A stretch of 64,000 nt of DNA from contig NC_065576.1 of NCBI RefSeq assembly GCF_937616625.2, positions 932,501 through 996,500 on the forward strand, read 5' to 3'. Both the position numbers and the translations under genes were made by a program. The stretch comes from Mercurialis annua (Eukaryota; Streptophyta; Magnoliopsida; Malpighiales; Euphorbiaceae). The notes beneath the pieces were generated by a model. That model made no database searches and had not been told where the DNA came from. It was given only the letters and a program-made list of their open reading frames with translations. Of the stretch, positions 1 through 12,323 are shown in pieces. Numbering within the stretch: position 1 is the first letter of the stretch; the number at the start of each line of letters is the position of its first letter.

Positions 1-1421
1 CTGACTTTGCCCAAGCTGGCCCCCGTCGACAATCGAGTTACATTTGGCAAAGCATTTTGGAGGGGAAACGTGTTCTAGACTCGGGTTTAGCTTGGAGGAT
101 TGGCAATGGTGAGAATGTTAGAGTGATGGAGGATAACTGGATTACATCTACTGCGTATATGAAGCCGCTTGGATACAGGAATATACCTGACGGTTGCACG
201 GTAAATGCTTTTATTTCAAATGGTGAGTGGGATGTTGATAAACTGGCTAGTTGCTTTTCTCCTAATGATTTAGCTAATATTATTAAGATCCCTCTGAGCA
301 GACGACTCCCTCCGGATAAACTATTCTGGTTTCCTAACAGAAATGGGTTTTACTCTGTCAAAACCGGTTACCACCAAGCATGTAAGTTGCTGAGTAGAAA
401 CCATGCATCCACCTCTACCAACTCTTCAAATTCTGATTTGTGGGGAAGAATTTGGAAATGTCTTGTGCAACCGAAAGTGCGTCATTTTCTATGGAGAATA
501 AATCACAATGCTCTCCCATGCAATGTGAATTTATCTAATCGTATCCCTAATGCCCCTAAGCTGTGTCCGAGATGTGGTTATGAGGAGGAGACACAAATCC
601 ATGCGCTGAAGGATTGTGACGCCGTTCGTGGACTTTGGCTGCTGTCCCCTCTCAACTTGAGAGTTGATATCTTTCACTGCAGGTCACTACCGGAGTGGCT
701 CTCTCAGATGTTCAATATGCTCAAAGAGGATGATATTCAGATTTTTATCATGAGCTTATGGACACTATGGAATGATAGGAACAATATAGTTTTTGGCAAT
801 AAGAGACTTCCACCGGAGTTGTTGTTCCAGCAGATGTTATCATCTCAATGCACTCGGTCTTCTTCTGATAGGGTGTCAACAAGTCTGAAACCTGCTGAAG
901 CTCTAGCTTGGACTCCTCCGCCTGCGTTAACGATAAAAGTAAATACAGACGCAGCTGTTTCGGCTAGAACTAACAGATCGGTGGTTAGTGCTATCTGTAG
1001 AAATGAAACGGGTGCAGTGCTCAGATGGGGAGTTGAGGTTCTGAATGGCATTACGGATGTTGAAGTTGCAGAAGCCAGGGCTGTGCTGTTGGGGTTAAAG
1101 ATTTCTGTCCATATCCCTGGCGACCAGGTGGTTGTGGAATCTGACGCTATGAATGTCATTCATAGGCTGAATGACGCACAGAGTGCCATTGATCCAGTTC
1201 AGATCATTGTTGATGATTGTTTACTGGAATCGTTTTCGCGTAGGGTTCAGTTCCGTCATGTTCGAAGGAGTTGTAACCAAGTAGCCCATGCTTTAGCTAA
1301 ATGGGGTGTTTTTTTCGGTAAAGATTGTATTGTTGACGGTGAAGTCCCTTTCCCGATCAATGAACTTATTAATTCTGTTGCGTGATTAATAAAGGTCAAT
1401 CTTTCTTCTCAAAAAAAAAAA
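1..1421 (+). mobile_element. 3' part of an L1-type LINE retrotransposon, cut by the window edge
   Basis: The first 1.4 kb is the 3' end of a non-LTR retrotransposon. The ORF2-like frame is open from the window edge to a stop at 1385. A very short 3' UTR follows with an AATAAA at about 1388, then an A11 tail at 1411-1421. The last non-A bases are TTCTC, so the end reads TTCTCA-An, close to the SINE end at 12323. The 5' end and the left target duplication lie outside the window, so the copy's age and full length cannot be judged. Confidence 0.85.
3..1385 (+). CDS. LINE ORF2 C-terminal part: RT zinc-binding and RNase H domains (partial)
   Basis: The 5' end is missing; the frame is already open at base 3 and reads typical plant LINE sequence (SYIWQSILEGKRVL..RIGNGENVRV) before the first internal ATG-like codon. 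Next comes the zf-RVT domain, with the WGRIWKCLVQPKVRHFLWR core and a CPRCGYEEETQIHALKDC zinc-binding stretch. An RNase H domain of the RVT_3 type follows (NTDAA, AEARAVLLGL, ESDA, and NQVAHALAKW near the end). The Asp-Glu-Asp acidic positions are present. The end of the domain has the His form (VAHALA) usual for plant LINEs. No stop or frameshift interrupts these roughly 460 codons. The reverse transcriptase itself lies outside the window. It is a transposon gene, not a host gene. Confidence 0.85.
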   Translation, partial: DFAQAGPRRQSSYIWQSILEGKRVLDSGLAWRIGNGENVRVMEDNWITSTAYMKPLGYRNIPDGCTVNAFISNGEWDVDKLASCFSPNDLANIIKIPLSRRLPPDKLFWFPNRNGFYSVKTGYHQACKLLSRNHASTSTNSSNSDLWGRIWKCLVQPKVRHFLWRINHNALPCNVNLSNRIPNAPKLCPRCGYEEETQIHALKDCDAVRGLWLLSPLNLRVDIFHCRSLPEWLSQMFNMLKEDDIQIFIMSLWTLWNDRNNIVFGNKRLPPELLFQQMLSSQCTRSSSDRVSTSLKPAEALAWTPPPALTIKVNTDAAVSARTNRSVVSAICRNETGAVLRWGVEVLNGITDVEVAEARAVLLGLKISVHIPGDQVVVESDAMNVIHRLNDAQSAIDPVQIIVDDCLLESFSRRVQFRHVRRSCNQVAHALAKWGVFFGKDCIVDGEVPFPINELINSVA

Positions 1422-2433
1422 CTACCAAGAATATAAAATGAGGCATGAAAGCGGTAGGTGGCAATAGCAGTTTGTAGCATATGTAAACTAAAATATAAAA
1501 TCGGATTTTAATTTATTTATTTTTACTGAAGATTTTAATTGGTTTTATGTGAACTAAAAACATTTCCTTACGTATACAATATAGTCATGAATTTAATTAT
1601 AATTCTTCATAGATTACATTTTTTAAATCTAATTTGTCACATACATTTTGGAGTTTAGTCAAAATCAATATTAAAGGTTTTCGTTTATTATATTTTAAGC
1701 TATTTTTTTATTTGAAGTAATCTAAAATCAGTATATTTAATTAGGTCGGTATTTGCTAATGTTGGTGCTTGGTTTACAATTTTTATCAACTTCATCCACT
1801 AATTTATATAAAAGAATCATAAATTTAGTAAAAGATTGAAACGAGTTTGTATTTTATCTATTTGGATTAGAGTTCAATTTCGTATAAAAATTGAAACATT
1901 TCTATATATTGCTAGCTATTCCTTATCCTATCATTCCCTTTCCATCTTTTTTCTGCTAGTTTAAGTTGATAAAAATGGGTTTTTTCCTTTTTTTTTCTTT
2001 TTTTTCATAAAAAGGGTCATTAATTTTTAATTATTAGAAAAACAATTTGAACCAATAAGTAGTTTAATATAAACAACGCACACCCTAAAAAATTATCATC
2101 AAATGATAAAGTCGGTTTTCTAACCAATACAATTAAAATGGTACATGCATTAAACATATTTCCGCTAACGTCGTTTCATGTTACAAACGCTTTTATATAT
2201 AGTGATAAAAAAACTGTACATTTTTATATGATTCTGGTTCATTTTTATTAATAAAACTCAACCAATTTAAAGCTAACATACCTTAAATTGATTAGTATTA
2301 ATTGGTGTCATAATTCATTAATAAAACCAACCAATTAAACATTAGCATATTTGAAATTAATTTTTAATTAATTGTGTTCATGAATGAAATAGGTAAAATA
2401 TTTCATTAAGTTCAAAAACTACACCCAAATAAC

Positions 2434-2697
2434 TACTCCCTCCGTCCCACTTTAGAAGTCCCATTTGACTTTACACACAGATTAAGAAAACATTGATTAT
2501 TCTTGTCTTTTCATGTTTTTTCATGTTTTGCCCCTATTTATGATAGTGGAATTTTCCATAGAGCTCTTTTAAGATAACTAAAATAAGGGTAAAATGGGGT
2601 ATTCAATGGAAAAGTATTCTAAAAATAGTAATGGAACTTTTTAAATGGGACATCCCAAAATAGAATATGGGACTTCTTAAACAGGACGGAGGGAGTA
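2434..2697. mobile_element. Stowaway-type MITE
   Basis: A 264-bp segment bounded by the inverted termini TACTCCCTCCGTCCCACTTT and its near-complement ending in GGACGGAGGGAGTA. The TA at each end fits the TA target duplication of Tc1/mariner-derived Stowaway elements. The CTCCCTCCGTCCC terminus is the family hallmark in plants. The arms pair beyond the first 14 bases (AGAAGTCCCATTT against AAATGGGACATCCC..GGGACTTCTTAA). It is non-coding and non-autonomous. Confidence 0.85.
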
Positions 2698-5649
2698 GCT
2701 ATTATTGTCAATGCCAATATTTTTTTTTTATCTAAAATCAATATCCTTTTCGTTCTGTAAAAATAGAAAAAAATACCTTTTTATCTTTTAAAAATAAAAA
2801 AATAGTATTAATTAATAAAAATTTATTAAATATTCATAGAGTTTATCATATTAATATTAATTGAATATAGTTTCAATGTATAATTGTATACATATGCAAG
2901 TATATTGGACAATAAGTTATATAGTGAATCTGATTGTTGTTAATCATTAATTTATAAATTTATGTCAAAAAAATTAAAAGGATAATTTAAAAAAATTATC
3001 ACAAATTAACTATAACTACAACTAGGGCTAAGAAAAAGCTATAGTTACAACTAATTTTTTTAATTCCTATAAAAATGTAAACTTTTTTATTTTTATGAAC
3101 AAAAAAAATAATATCATTAAAATAGCCAATCTTGATACATGTATTTGAACAAAATACACCGCATTAACAAAAAAACTGAACAATTTAATTTGTTCATGTT
3201 ATGATAAATGATACTCTAGCATTTGTAAATTAAGAATTCAATATTTGTAAGCTTCAACTGACAAATCAAGGTCTTAGTTAAAAGAAAAATATTGCATAGT
3301 ACTATAGCTATATAATTTATAATTAATTTAAATATAACTGTATGAGAAATTAGATACTAATGAGAAATTAAGTAAATATTAATGGAGGATTTAAATATCA
3401 ATTTGCTTCCCAATTTTGCATATAATGGGCAATTTATACTAATTTTTTTTTAAGTAGTTCTTTAAATTGTAACCAAAAGATAGAGTTAATTGATTAAAAT
3501 ATAAACTGGCTAATAAAAATTGATAAATTAGGAGATTGATTGATTTAAAAATGCAAATTCAGATGTATATTGCTGTTTAAGTCATTACGAAGCTATGTTG
3601 GGAGTCACATGATCGAACCATTTAGTCAAAGCTGTTAAGTCATTTGTACCACGTTGCTTGAGTCTAATCTTAATCTTCATTAAAATAATTAATACAATAT
3701 ATTATTTATGAAAATATAACATAACGAATTACTTTATAAATTAAAGTTTAATTTTTGTGATGAATATTTAGAAGTAATTTCTTAATGTGTAAATTTTAAA
3801 ATACCGCCATATAAATTCACCAATTATACATTATTTTTCATTTTAGTTATAATTTATAAAATGTCTAAAATATGTACTCTAACTCTAATTCTATCTCAAA
3901 CAAATATATTATTTTCAAATCCAATAATAATCCGTTCATTTGGCAGCCGGAAATGAGTTCCAACTAAGCAAGTTAAATTGGAGAACGACATCACCTCAAT
4001 AAATTACATAAAATTATGAACCAGTGTATCAATTTAACAGAAAATAAATATTGATTTATATATTTGAAATGTTTTATAAATTATGTTTAAAATATGTAAA
4101 CGTATATAATTAATGAATTTATATAACATTATCTATCGTGCTAAGTCTTGAATTAAAAATTACATTCTTCAATTGATTATAAAATATTAAATTGATCAGA
4201 TTATCTCTCTTATAAGAACAAAAGAAAAAACATAATCCAAACATTTTAATCAACCATGATAGATCCATAAATTAAAATAACTTATAATTATTACTGGGTT
4301 AAGTTTTTTAATTGTATTTAAATATGGAATTAAGCATCAAAAATTGTCTGGCACCACTACTTTGAAACTGGACTTTTGAAATTTCAGTTTCTTAATATAT
4401 TCAAAGAATTTGAAAATTATCGATTAAGTAATATATATGTTGCGCAGTAGAACTTTGAATCATAGTAAGATGACCAACCAAGAAATTAATGAATCAATCT
4501 AGAAAGTTCATATTTGCTGCCACAAATTTTATTTTCTTGTCAGTCAAAAAATGTATGTTTAAATTTGTTAGTATATCAGAAATAGATATTAAATTACTAA
4601 AACAATTCATATGTGCAAGAAATTTATTGTATCACATTTTTGAATAAAAGTTTAATCATTTAAAATATTCCATTTTTTGTTTGTTTATATTCTAAATTTG
4701 TAAGTGGTCAATTTTATTTTATTTTATTTTATTTTTTATTTTTTAATTTCAATTGTATTCTTTTTTCACTTAAAAAACAAACAAACATGTCTTTCACATT
4801 TGATATACAGTTTTAATGTTTAATATTTTTTAAATAACAACAGTATCATATCTTTAAATTACTCACATCTTTAAGAACTATCATGTGGATGTTTTGTTTT
4901 GTTTTCATTACTCAATTTTTTTGATGAATTATGCAAACTCTATAATAATATTGAGGAATTACACAAATTCGGATATTTTTTAGTTTAGTTTCAGAATAAA
5001 CCTCCTCGCAATTAATGATTATCACAATTTAGCTTAACTTATTTTCTATTACATAATATTAACTTAAAATAAGTATAAGTTTAAAAATTGATTATATCTA
5101 AAAGTCTATAATGACTTATTTAATTTTTTTATTTCAAATTGAAAAAGTAAACTGAACTTTTGTTGATTTTTTTATCTATGGTTATATTCAAGAAGAAAAT
5201 GCTAAGAGAGATAAATAGCTATAATATTTTGGTTTAATTGTTTTCCACTTCAATTTTATATATAGCTAAAGTGACATAAATGTAATCATAGAACTAATGA
5301 CATATAATCTTTAGAGCAAAATTGGTGGGTAGGTGGCAATAAAATTAGTAGTATGAAAGTATAAAGTAAAATTAGATGGTATGGGCAGAGCTAACCAACT
5401 CTAAAAGAAATGGCTATAAAATTTCAGCCAACTTTTAGATCGTTATACTATCGCCATCTTTTTTTTTTCTCAATTGACTCACATAATCCATGCATCCACC
5501 ATTTCTTTAAAAACCTAACTAAATGCAGGTCGTAAGTTTAATTTTTTTCACAAGTACTTCTCTTCAGTTGCGGAATCAAAACTCCACCTAAAAAAAATCA
5601 AAATTTTACGTTCGGCTATTTAAAAAAAATCAAATATAATAATAAGCTG

Positions 5650-5755
5650 CAAATCTATAAATTTACAGCTGTAGGGGCGATTTTAACCGCTCCTACATGG
5701 AGAAAACGCCCCTAACACATGTAGGGCAGTTGCTAGAGACAGTTATAACCGCCTC
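5650..5755. repeat. Palindromic GTAGGGGCG..CGCTCCTAC repeats, probable transposon subterminal region
   Basis: This GC-richer patch contains GTAGGGGCG-ATTTTAAC-CGCTCCTAC (a near-perfect palindrome) and then CTAGAGAC-AGTTATAAC-CGCCTCTAC, with ACGCCCCTAACACATGTAGGG between them. Repeated palindromes of the type GTAGGGGCGGTTNNAACCGCCCCTAC are common in the subterminal regions of plant CACTA elements. No CACTA terminus was found, so this is assigned only as a probable fragment. Confidence 0.4.
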
Positions 5756-6499
5756 TACTAAAAAAACCCCAAAATATCTATTTTTTTATTTTTTTTTCCA
5801 GACCGACCCTCCTCAACCCGCCCTAGTTCAGCCACTGCTTCTCTTCCTTAATTATAAAAAATGCAAGTAAAAACACTAGTTGATTTTGTATAAGATTAGC
5901 CATAGAATTAAAAAAAAAAAAAGACAAGTTGATCATATCATTTTATTTTTGTTTGGATTTATTGCAATTTGGGCTGATTTGGCTCTTTTGTTCAATATCA
6001 GCGAGTGGATATATATTGAATCAGTTGAGACCGAAAGCTGAGTTGACTCTTTTATCTCCTTATACTAGAATTAAAAAATTCAGAACTCAAAATATTATTA
6101 ATTAACGACATAATAATGTGTATAAAAATATTTAGCAAAGATTAGTGGAAACTTGTTAGTGTTACCCTTAATATTTATGAAATATGCATGAATGTTGTTT
6201 CTATTTCTTGAAGGAATATTTATACATTATTATCCACATAATTACTCTTATTTTTTAATAGTTGACATAATTTATACTAGTTGACATTTGTTCTATACTA
6301 AAAATTAAAATGGGTTAAGTTCATCAAATTGTCTTGAGGTTGAGGATGAAGTCAAATCTTCATTACTTACAGTACCCCCACAACTTTCATTAATTTATTT
6401 TATAATGATTATTATTTTGTAGTACATATATATAATATTTTGTATGAGGTGATCAAAAGGCAGAATTAAGAGGCAAAAACGGAACTAGATATGTTCAAA

Positions 6500-6820
6500 G
6501 ACAGAGTTAATTTGGTGATCGGATTCGGATAAGTCCAACCGCACTTGACTCTTTTGAATACAAGCTCAAATTCGGTTCGAACCTCATATGTCTATTAATT
6601 AAATTCGATCCTCATATTATATTTATATAAGTTTGGACTGTGCTTTTTCTAGCCACATTATAATTAAAACAATTGTAATGTCCAAACTCGTTAACAAATT
6701 AAAAAATTGTTTTATTATAGATTCGGACTCAGATTGAACTTGACCAAAAAACTTGTTGTCCAAACTCCAGCCTAAAGTGGACAAACCTATATGGACTAGA
6801 CGGGTACCCACCCCTATGAT
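6500..6820. repeat. Degenerate transposon fragment ending in GGTACCCACCCCTA
   Basis: The segment ends in the GGTACCCACCCCTA motif seen at the ends of many plant hAT-like non-autonomous repeats, and it is rich in GGTTCGAACC/TTCGGACTC-type words. A stretch at about 6713-6743 (TATAGATTCGGACTCAG followed by ATTGAACTTG) recurs with few changes at 45231-45265, which shows it is repetitive. The opposite end was not found. Confidence 0.35.
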
Positions 6821-9766
6821 CATGTTTAGCCGGAACTAACGAGATTGATGTACAAATTACTCTCAAACTATCAGTTATTAATTGTTCTTAGCGTTATTTT
6901 TTTAATCATTTCAGTATATTTTCTCCGTCAGTTATTAATCTTCACATTCTGGCTGCTAAAAGTGTGCTACGCTGAAATTCGAATTCGGAATATAAAATTG
7001 TGTGTGTGTGTCGATAACATATATACAAAATAAGTTAAATTTCAAAATTATGACTAAACAAAATTAATTAACTGTGTTTTCACTAATTAAAATATCCCTT
7101 GAGTAATGATATTAGCTGCAGCCTGCATGTGTATTTACTAGAATTTGGGGGTCGTAATTAACATTAGATCATCATTCTAATAAATGGAAGGCCTGCATGA
7201 TTTTGATTTTGAGTATATAAGAAATAAGAAAGCGACTCATCTTCTCAGTTAATCAAAGAGTTAAGAGTCAATTAGGGTTCTGAAAGGGTAAAATTGATTT
7301 ATAGGTACAGTAAGTCTTTCCATTATAATGATTGCAAATTAAAAATTAAATATTACATTAAAAATTTAATAGTCATATAGTACAATTTGAATGATTTTTT
7401 GCATGCCTCCCAATTAGTATATTTTTCCCGTAAATGATTAATGAGTACATTATAAAATAGTACATTGCACGATTATCTAATTATTTTAAATTTAATATTT
7501 AATGTTTAATTATTTAATATTAAGTTAATATTCCGTTCTAGAGTTGGTTTAGTTGTAATGTTTATTTAATACTTTCTTTAATGTTTAATATATTATAATT
7601 TTAACATTTAATAAAATATTATATTTTTAAATTTAATGTATAATTTATGAAAATATATAATATTTATTTGTGTTTTAACTGCAGTATAAAGACAGAAGTG
7701 GACAATACTTAATAAAAATGTCATTATTATTTAGCACTTCAATTTCTCATCCACTAACAATAAAGATATCCGAATCCAATTTCCTTAATTTGTAGTCTAG
7801 TGATACATATAATTAAAATTAAAAACCATATCTTAAAATGATTATCCATTCTAGAAGAGATGCATTTTCAATAATGCTAGACTGCTAGTGTTTTATATTT
7901 GTAGGATTGAAATTCTAGAAGAGGCGGTAATTAATTTTTAAGTAATCTAATTTGGATGCTAATAAACAATTAAATTATCATTAATTGCACCTTCATTGGC
8001 GGAGCATGTAGTGGTCCATTTTATTTGACAGCAGAGCCAAGTGTTTGACCCTTAAAATTGCTTTATTTTTTTAATCAAAAGGGTATTCTTAGTTCAGAAA
8101 TAAAATAAAATCAGAAGGTGTTCTAGAATTTTGACTTAAAAATCAAGAGATCTATTAAACCTCTAAATTCAATTAAAAATTAAGAATGATTGTTACTAAA
8201 GGTTAGGTTATAAATTATAAATCTAAATTTCATTAACATTTATGAAATTTTGATTGATCATAATATACTGGGTTTAGTGGCATAAAAATAAACTTATGTA
8301 CCAATAGAAAAAATAGTTTAAATATGAGAAGCTTAATGCTGATGAACATCGATATAATTTAAATACATATAGACTATAGTATATACTATTTATCTCTGAC
8401 AATACACTCATGCATGCATATTTGGTACATTTATACATATAAAAATGTTGGTAAATGACATAACCAGTTTGTTAACTTAAATTGCTACATGATTGTTCAT
8501 CACATATATTTTATCTTCCATTACATCATATCATATATATATATAAAGAGTTTGTTTGGTTCGCAATTGTTTACTTCTCTAGAAATACATATTTATCAAA
8601 GAAAATATACATTTGAAAAAAATAATTATATAATAAATTATGACTTTAGTAGTGGTAATTAATTTTGGAGTTAATTTATATTATTTTTAGAAAGATTTAT
8701 TTTTAATTCATTCAAAATAATAAAATCTTAATTAAAATAAAACTAGATCTTTAATTTCCCAAAAATAAGATATATAAAATGAATTAAGCAAGCTATTTTT
8801 TCTACTTTTGAAAATTTTATATTTTCTTAGTCTAGTTTCTTAACCCAAACCCACCCTAAATGTTTGTCCAAGTCGAGATAACTTACAAGACAAGTTACAA
8901 AAACGGAGCGACTGAGAAAAAGGCTCAGAACCAGTCGTCAAGGCTTCCAGAAAATAAACAGTCAATTATGCAGTCCAACCCATCAAAATCATAAAAGAAA
9001 AATAGAAATGCATCTCAAGTCAATTAGGAATGAGCTGTGTTTCGATTGTAAAAATATCAAAACTAATCAGAAAATCAAAATTAAATCAAATTCAACAGTA
9101 AATTTTGGTTACAATAATTTTTTTCCTTTTTCTAATATTTTAAAGATAAAGAAAAATAAAAAAATTGAGAGACATTAATTTTACAAATCAAATTTACATT
9201 AAAATGCAATATATTGTACATTATAATCATTTGAACACAGCAAAACAATATTATTCGTAAGATTATTATATATACAGTTTGATTTGTTGATTTATCATTT
9301 TTTCAAAGTTGAAAACTAAACCAAATGCTGAGTTTAAAAAAATTTACAATAGGTAAACCAAACCGACTATTTTCGGCTTGGAGGACGCCCGTATGTGCCA
9401 GACCGAATTAGCCAGCATTCCACATTTCTATGCAATGCCGGCAATTGACAGCAATAGAGAGTTTTTGGCCATCAAGGGCTCTACAATCTACATCATTGAA
9501 TTTATGTGATCAACCAGTCAAAAATTGTTAGGTTCACCATCTGGAATTTCATGAATAGAAAAACTTCAAACACAAGCCCTTTAGCCTCATTTTGACTCCC
9601 AAGTTTTCAAAACTTAAATTGACAATTGACAATTACTAGTGTTCTTTTTTAAACCTTTCAAATCACCAAAGCAAATCTTCTTGCAAAGATAACCTTTATT
9701 GTCACGTCGAGAATGAACACACCATGATTATGCGATAAGGGGACAATAGATTTCAGTAACCTGCCT

Positions 9767-11527
9767 CTACAAGAATTTCTCAATGGCGGTAGTCAGTGTC
9801 GTTTTGGGCACAGCACCGATAATTGCATCTTTCTTCTCGCCATTGACGAAGATCATCATTGTTGGAACACTTCGAATGTTGTAGTTGCTTGCAGTAGAAT
9901 GACTTTCATCAGTGTTCAATTTGTAAAAGTTGAGCTTTCCAGCATATTGTTCTGATAGTTCAGCTACTACAGGATGGATCATTCGGCATGGTCCGCACCA
10001 CGGCGCCCAAAATTCAACAAGAACAGGCTTATCCGCCTTGAGGACTAGTGACTGCCATGTTGTATCGGTCACTGTAGGCACTGAAATTTGAAACAAAGTT
10101 ATGAGAAGATGTCAATTCAATTGCCGGATACAGAAATGATTATGGTCCATACCAGAGAAGAATGCAATTCCTTAGTAGAGATAATAAAACAATTATTTTT
10201 TCTTATGTCAAATGCTATAAATCATTTCACTGTAAGACACAATTTGTAGTTTAAGCATTAATTTGGCCTTGCCTAAAGATGTTCCGCTATAACATTGAGA
10301 CTGTTCTGAAGTAAATATTAAGACCTGTTTGGTTTAGCTGTCCCTGTTGGAACTGATGAAATCCAACAGCTCGATTTCATAGCTTTTCACAAGTGGAAGT
10401 TGCTCTTAATCAAGATCGGGACAAAGTTTAGTAGGGGAGTGTGTGTGTCCCCATGCAAGTTAACCAACTGAACAATGACAATAAAATACAACTAACAGGG
10501 TAGTCTGATTCTTGATTCACTACTCTTTTAATCTTCTCTCCATCAGAACTTTATACTAGAGAATACTTAGGAGTTTAATTGTCACAAACTAAAAGTACAC
10601 ATTCGACACCAAGCTCTTCTTGACTTAAGAATCGACGGTTACATGACAGTTCTATAACTTCAGAGGAAAACATATACAAGCTGCTGACCATTTAAAAAGC
10701 TAAAGAGTGTACTGTTTATAATAATCCTTAACACTGCCACAATATATTTTCAAGTTGTTACGGATGCTGAAGAGCTAGAAACAATGATTATTCCAATTAA
10801 CAAATCAGAAACTGCATTCTTACATTTCTTTGAACAACATTCAAACAAGTATAGGAAAATGAGATTTCTTGTCAATCGAAATGAAGGGAACCATACATCA
10901 CGAAACAAAGTGTCATAATATGAGACGAGATGGTAAGATCAAAACTTACTAATTTTTGTTCTAATCATTCAAACAAATACATATAGTTCTACCATTAATA
11001 TAATCACTATAACCTAGGTAGAACAGACAATTCATTCAATCAACGTGTTCCGTTTCAGAAACATTTCGGACACAAAATTTTATTTTATTTACACAGGAAA
11101 CTTTAAAATAATAATGTTCGCCGGGTCGTATAGTGGGCCACACTGCGCCATCAAATCAATTACAAACGCAATAATTCAATTCAATTCAATTGATTGTAGT
11201 AATCTATGCAGCAAAATCAATTACAAAAGAAACTTGTTTAGCGTATTGAATACAGTAATCAAAATATGCAGAGAAAAAGAAAGCAAATAAATTAAATAAC
11301 TTACAATCAAGTACATTTTCTTGAACTTCAGAAACAATGCGAGGTCCGCAGCTTCGCGAAACCCTAGCAGTCCTGAAATTAGCGGATATGGGGATCCTCA
11401 AGCCCTTAAATTCCGGTGAGCAGGAGAAAGAAAGACGGCGGCCGCCGCCAGAGAGAGGAAGCGCGGCAGCAGTGGTGTTGAGGCGGGGAGAAAAAGCAAC
11501 AGAAGAATGGTACAGAGAAGAAGCCAT
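9767..11527 (-). CDS. Thioredoxin M-type, chloroplastic precursor
   Basis: Plastid m-type thioredoxin, a stromal dithiol-disulfide oxidoreductase that passes electrons from ferredoxin-thioredoxin reductase to target enzymes. Two exons: 11527-11305 and 10080-9767, joined across a 1,224-bp intron (donor GTAAGT, acceptor TTTCAG). The join gives 178 aa. Residues 1-70 are Ser/Arg/Ala-rich with few acidic residues, as expected of a transit peptide. The thioredoxin fold follows, with [20 protein letters not shown] holding the WCGPC active site, the cis-Pro loop in RSVPTMMIF, and the [14 protein letters not shown] ending typical of m-type proteins. The ATG at 11527 (MASSLYHSS) is chosen. The frame runs upstream to 11569, but that codon is TTG, not ATG. 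The intron lies between transit peptide and mature domain. The family is certain; the m1/m2/m4 class cannot be told from this alone. Confidence 0.93.
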
Positions 11528-11664
11528 TGAAATTGGTGACCGAAGAAATGGAAGAGAAGCGTTGTTCAATTTTAGTTAGATCAATTGGTATGACACTCTA
11601 TTGTCACTGCTATGAGTAACTAGTATAATCAATTCAGTGGATAAAAACAAGATTATGATTAAAA

Positions 11665-11712
11665 ATTGAAATTTAACATAGACTTGTTTTTGACAAAAAT
11701 AAACATAGACTT
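11665..11712 (-). repeat. Micro-insertion containing TTGTCAAAAA flanked by an 11-bp direct repeat
   Basis: AACATAGACTT occurs at 11675-11685 and again at 11702-11712. The 16 bases between them read, on the minus strand, TATTTTTGTCAAAAAC. This looks like a target-site duplication around an extremely short A-tailed insertion. Two similar cases lie at 17069-17112 and 17200-17242. Confidence 0.5.
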
Positions 11713-11793
11713 TATCTTAATATTAAAATTTTATCCTAAAACTTTATCAAAAAATGAGTAAACATATTAAAGATGATGAATAATAATTTTATT

Positions 11794-12180
11794 ATTCCCT
11801 CCGTCCACAAAAAATAGGCTTGTTTCATTTACACACATATTAAGAAAATTAGTTTATTTAGTTAAAATAATACTAACTTCCTATAATACCCTTATTAAAT
11901 AGTTAATGCATTCCTCTTTTCTATGCATTTTTATTGATTAATAATTCAAAAACACCCATAGAGTATATATAAGATTACTTTTAATATTGAAACTATCAAA
12001 AAACATTAATTATTGTTGTTATTAAAGCCATTATCACTTTAATTTAGTTGACTAAAGCTTATTCAATTAAGGGTATTTTAGACATTTATCTAGTTAACTA
12101 CTTTCTAAAAATGGAAACAAGCCTATAATTTGGGACGCCCAAAATAGAAACAAGCCTATCTTTTGTGGACGGAGGGAGTA
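11794..12180. mobile_element. Stowaway-type MITE (about 387 bp)
   Basis: Inverted termini TATTCCCTCCGTCCACAAAA and the complementary TTTTGTGGACGGAGGGAGTA, with TA at both ends. The arms stay complementary inward: ATAGGCTTGTTTC against GAAACAAGCCTAT. It lies between the start of the thioredoxin gene and the DTW gene, so it is part of their upstream sequence. It has no coding capacity. Confidence 0.85.
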
Positions 12181-12214
12181 TTATTTTTATTGTATATTGA
12201 ATATTCATTTTGTT

Positions 12215-12323
12215 ACCAACGAGCTATAGCTCAAATGGTATAAGCGCTGGCAGCAAACTGTTAGGTCGTGGGTTCGATTCCTCCCACAAGCGCTCTTCCT
12301 CCCCAATTATCAAAAAAAAAAAA
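12215..12323 (+). mobile_element. tRNA-derived SINE with A12 tail and 10-bp target duplication
   Basis: A 109-bp insertion flanked by the perfect direct repeat TCATTTTGTT (12205-12214 and 12324-12333). It contains a pol III A box (TAGCTCAAATGG, about 12226) and a B box (GGTTCGATTCC, about 12272), spaced as in a tRNA. A short unrelated tail follows, then A12. The last non-A bases are ATTATC. It is not a functional tRNA gene because the ends do not pair into an acceptor stem, and the A tail with target duplication shows retrotransposition. Confidence 0.85.

Larger units (their letters stand above)
1422..9660. other. AT-rich intergenic region, no gene recognised
   Basis: About 8 kb of very AT-rich sequence. 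Open frames are short, lack codon structure and match no family I can recognise. It holds a Stowaway MITE (2434-2697), GC-richer palindromic repeats (5650-5755) and a transposon fragment ending near 6817, each listed separately. Nothing else stands out. Confidence 0.6.

Noticed and set aside
845..1159. 104-codon minus-strand frame
   Set aside because: It is the antisense shadow of the LINE RNase H region.
3600..3665. Second SINE on the minus strand (GGTTCGATCATG B-box-like word)
   Set aside because: Only a partial B box and no convincing A box, tail or flanking repeat.
11528..11569. Longer thioredoxin N-terminus starting at 11569
   Set aside because: That codon is TTG; the first ATG in frame is at 11527 and gives a usual transit peptide length.
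12221..12295. Functional tRNA gene
   Set aside because: A and B boxes are good, but the ends do not form an acceptor stem and the segment has an A12 tail and a 10-bp target duplication, so it is a SINE.
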